This document shows, one piece after another, positions 5,776 through 7,249 of a stretch of 7,249 bases of DNA. Numbering within the stretch: position 1 is the stretch's first letter; each line of letters opens with the position of its first letter. The position numbers were made by a program, and so were the translations under genes. The notes below the pieces were generated by a model, which was not told the DNA's origin, searched no databases, and saw only the letters and a program-made list of their open reading frames with translations. The stretch is from Pseudomonadota bacterium (GTDB taxonomy: Bacteria > Myxococcota > Myxococcia > Myxococcales > Myxococcaceae), in NCBI GenBank assembly GCA_023424585.1, contig JAFADT010000928.1, forward strand, positions 1 through 7,249, in the 5' to 3' direction.

Positions 5776-6549
5776 ACGTCCCCCGGCGCGCTCGACGTGG
5801 CGACAGACCCACTCGACCCCTTCCGGGTTGCCCGACACCACGAGCAGCCGGTTCGGGTCGTTGGGGTCCTTGAAGCGCACCACGCGTCCCCCCGCCTCCT
5901 GGACGATCAACGTGGGCGCGGCCGCGTCCCAGACCTCCATCGCCGAGTCCACCACCACCGCGGCGACCCCCGTCGACACGAGGTAGTGACCGAACGCGTC
6001 CGTGTAGGCGCGGAAGAACTTCAGCCCGTCCTCCAGCTCCCGGTAGAGCGCTCCGTAGCCGCCCAGTTCGAAGACGTAGCGGTCGCTGTGGCAGACGATG
6101 GACTGCTCCGGGCTGAACTTCTCCTGGATGGAGAGCCTGCGCCCGTTGAGCCACGCGCCCTGCCCGACGCGGGCGGTGACGCGCTGCCCGAGCATGGGCA
6201 GGTCCACCACCGCGACCTGGGGCACCCCTCGCCGGCACAGGGCGATGAGCGTGGAGGAAAAGGGCAGCCCGTTGATGAAGGAGACCGTCCCGTCGATGGG
6301 GTCGATCATCCAGCAGTACTCGGCCTCGGTGCGCTCCGCGCCCAACTCCTCTCCGATGACGCCGTGCTCCGGGAAGGCCGCGGTGAGGACCTCCCGGATG
6401 GCGCGCTCCGCGGCCCGGTCCGCGTCCGTCACCGGCGAGTCGTCGTGCTTGATGAAGACCTCGCGCCTGCCCCCGAACGCCTCCAGCAGGACGAGTCGGG
6501 AGCGGTCCGCGGCCTGCTCGGCGATCTGCGACGCGTGCTTCAGGTCCAT
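5764..6549 (-). CDS. Inositol monophosphatase-superfamily phosphatase, HisN-like
   Basis: This complete 261-residue Mg-dependent phosphatase belongs to the inositol monophosphatase superfamily, at normal family length. Metal-site motifs are intact: SPVTDAD (38-44), GEELG (66-70), WMIDPIDGT (80-88, with Asp83 and Asp86) and VWDAAAPTLIVQEAGG (206-221, with Asp208). The GEE-x-G form, 'SFINGLPFSSTLIAL' after the IDPIDGT motif, and the 'RAYTDAFGHYLVSTG' segment look more like HisN-type histidinol phosphatases than SuhB or CysQ. Substrate assignment within this superfamily from motifs is nonetheless risky. Hydrolysis of a sugar, inositol or amino-alcohol phosphate in the cytoplasm is expected. It follows the kinase-like gene by 7 bp and is probably co-transcribed. 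Upstream of its ATG the ribosome site is weak. Its stop codon lies 6 bp from that of the convergent hydrolase gene. Confidence 0.82.
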   Translation of the reverse strand: MDLKHASQIAEQAADRSRLVLLEAFGGRREVFIKHDDSPVTDADRAAERAIREVLTAAFPEHGVIGEELGAERTEAEYCWMIDPIDGTVSFINGLPFSSTLIALCRRGVPQVAVVDLPMLGQRVTARVGQGAWLNGRRLSIQEKFSPEQSIVCHSDRYVFELGGYGALYRELEDGLKFFRAYTDAFGHYLVSTGVAAVVVDSAMEVWDAAAPTLIVQEAGGRVVRFKDPNDPNRLLVVSGNPEGVEWVCRHVERAGGRPLE

Positions 6550-6556
6550 GGCCAGG

Positions 6557-7249
6557 CTATCCCGTCATTCGCTCGAGCAGCGTGTTGAACCGGGCCTTCA
6601 CGTCGGCGCTCCTGAAGAAGCGCAGCCGCTCGATATAGCCATTCGTGAGCAGCTTCTCGCCCTGGAACTCCTCGAGCTCCGCCGTGTAGCCCAGGAACTT
6701 GAAACAGAGGAAGCGCATGGCGTCAAAGAGCAGCGCGCGCTCCTCCGGGGACACCTTGCGCTGGCGCAGATAGCCCGTCAGCAGGGACTCGACGAGCTCC
6801 AGCTCCATCGACCCCTCCTGCTTGATGGAGAACTCCATCATCACGAGGGCCAGGTCGTAGAAGCGCACGCCCCAATAGGAGTCGTCGAAGTCGATGAAGC
6901 CCACCAGCTCGCCGTTCCGGACGATGACGTTCTGGTAATACAGATCCGCGTGGACGACGCCCCTGGGCAGGCCGATGTCCCGGAAGACGGGCCCCAGCGC
7001 ATCCCAGTCCCCCTGGAGCTCCCGCGCGACCTCCTCCCCCTCCGGGCCGAGCGCCCGCAGCCGGGCGAGGTTCTTGAGCGCCAGCTTCTCAATCAGCGGG
7101 TAGTCCGCGTTGGGCTTGCCGCCCTTCGGGGTAAAGCCATCCAGCAGGTTCTCCATCTCCGCCAGCCGCGCCCCGACCTGCACGCACAGCTTCGGCGCGA
7201 TGTCGGCCTGGGCCAGCACCTCCCCCTCGATGAACTGAAGGACCACGAA
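6557..7249 (-). CDS. APH-fold small-molecule kinase, homoserine kinase type II-like (5' partial)
   Basis: This is the C-terminal 230 or so residues of an aminoglycoside-phosphotransferase/choline-kinase-fold enzyme. The frame is open to the right edge: a Phe codon precedes the GTG at 7246, and VVLQFIEGE reads as the inter-lobe hinge, so the N-terminal nucleotide-binding lobe lies beyond the window and the GTG is probably not the start. Counting from that GTG, the catalytic loop is VVHADLYYQNVIV (97-109; Asp101 base, Asn106) and the metal site is GFIDFDDS (116-123; Asp119), followed by YDLALVMMEF (130-139). This spacing and the 'YDLA' helix resemble homoserine kinase type II (ThrB of the APH fold), although many relatives phosphorylate other hydroxylated compounds. 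Glu/Leu-rich helices close the protein, which ends at TAG 6557-6559. Its phosphatase neighbour lies 7 bp downstream. An antibiotic-modifying kinase is a less likely alternative. Confidence 0.78.
   Translation of the reverse strand, partial: FVVLQFIEGEVLAQADIAPKLCVQVGARLAEMENLLDGFTPKGGKPNADYPLIEKLALKNLARLRALGPEGEEVARELQGDWDALGPVFRDIGLPRGVVHADLYYQNVIVRNGELVGFIDFDDSYWGVRFYDLALVMMEFSIKQEGSMELELVESLLTGYLRQRKVSPEERALLFDAMRFLCFKFLGYTAELEEFQGEKLLTNGYIERLRFFRSADVKARFNTLLERMTG

Noticed and set aside
5797..6588. Plus-strand 263-codon frame opposite the phosphatase gene
   Set aside because: It is a shadow of the IMPase-family gene with no recognisable domain. The minus-strand frame carries all metal-site motifs.

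Overview
The window is GC-rich, densely packed DNA with strong G/C at third codon positions, almost no intergenic space and several ATGA/TGATG gene overlaps. Together with the gene content (the end of a nonribosomal peptide or hybrid assembly line followed by tailoring enzymes), this suggests a large-genome, high-GC secondary-metabolite producer. A myxobacterium (Myxococcus/Corallococcus/Archangium type) is my best guess. That is inferred from composition and protein style, not from a marker gene.

Left part, plus strand (1 to 5757): six genes in one direction form an apparent operon. The first is cut by the left edge. It carries the last part of a carrier-protein domain followed by a thioesterase domain, i.e. 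the product-release end of an NRPS or PKS/NRPS. Next come two adjacent saccharopine-dehydrogenase-like NAD(P)-dependent reductases, both exactly 370 residues long. They are followed by a protein resembling the L-2-amino-thiazoline-4-carboxylate hydrolase family, a leucine-carboxyl-methyltransferase-like (TcmP/PPM1-type) O-methyltransferase, and an alpha/beta hydrolase with an N-terminal membrane anchor or signal segment. The genes are separated by -4 to +20 bp, so they are probably co-transcribed and partly translationally coupled. A perfect 9-bp GC-rich hairpin lies at the junction between the ATC-hydrolase-like gene and the methyltransferase gene.

Right part, minus strand (5764 to the right edge): two convergent genes, an APH/homoserine-kinase-type small-molecule kinase (5' end beyond the window) and, 7 bp downstream, an inositol-monophosphatase-superfamily phosphatase closest in motif style to HisN-type histidinol phosphatases. 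These may be ordinary metabolic genes marking the edge of the biosynthetic cluster. The two operons converge with only 6 bp between their stop codons.

Working model (inference): the assembly line releases a peptide or peptide-polyketide through its TE domain. The two reductases reduce imine, enoyl or similar bonds on the chain or product, the ATC-hydrolase-like protein may act on a thiazoline-like ring, and the methyltransferase caps an acid or hydroxyl group. The anchored hydrolase could work at or outside the membrane in maturation, activation or self-protection. I do not recognise this gene combination as a described cluster. There is no gene-free stretch longer than 20 bases, and I see no RNA genes, mobile elements or CRISPR arrays.
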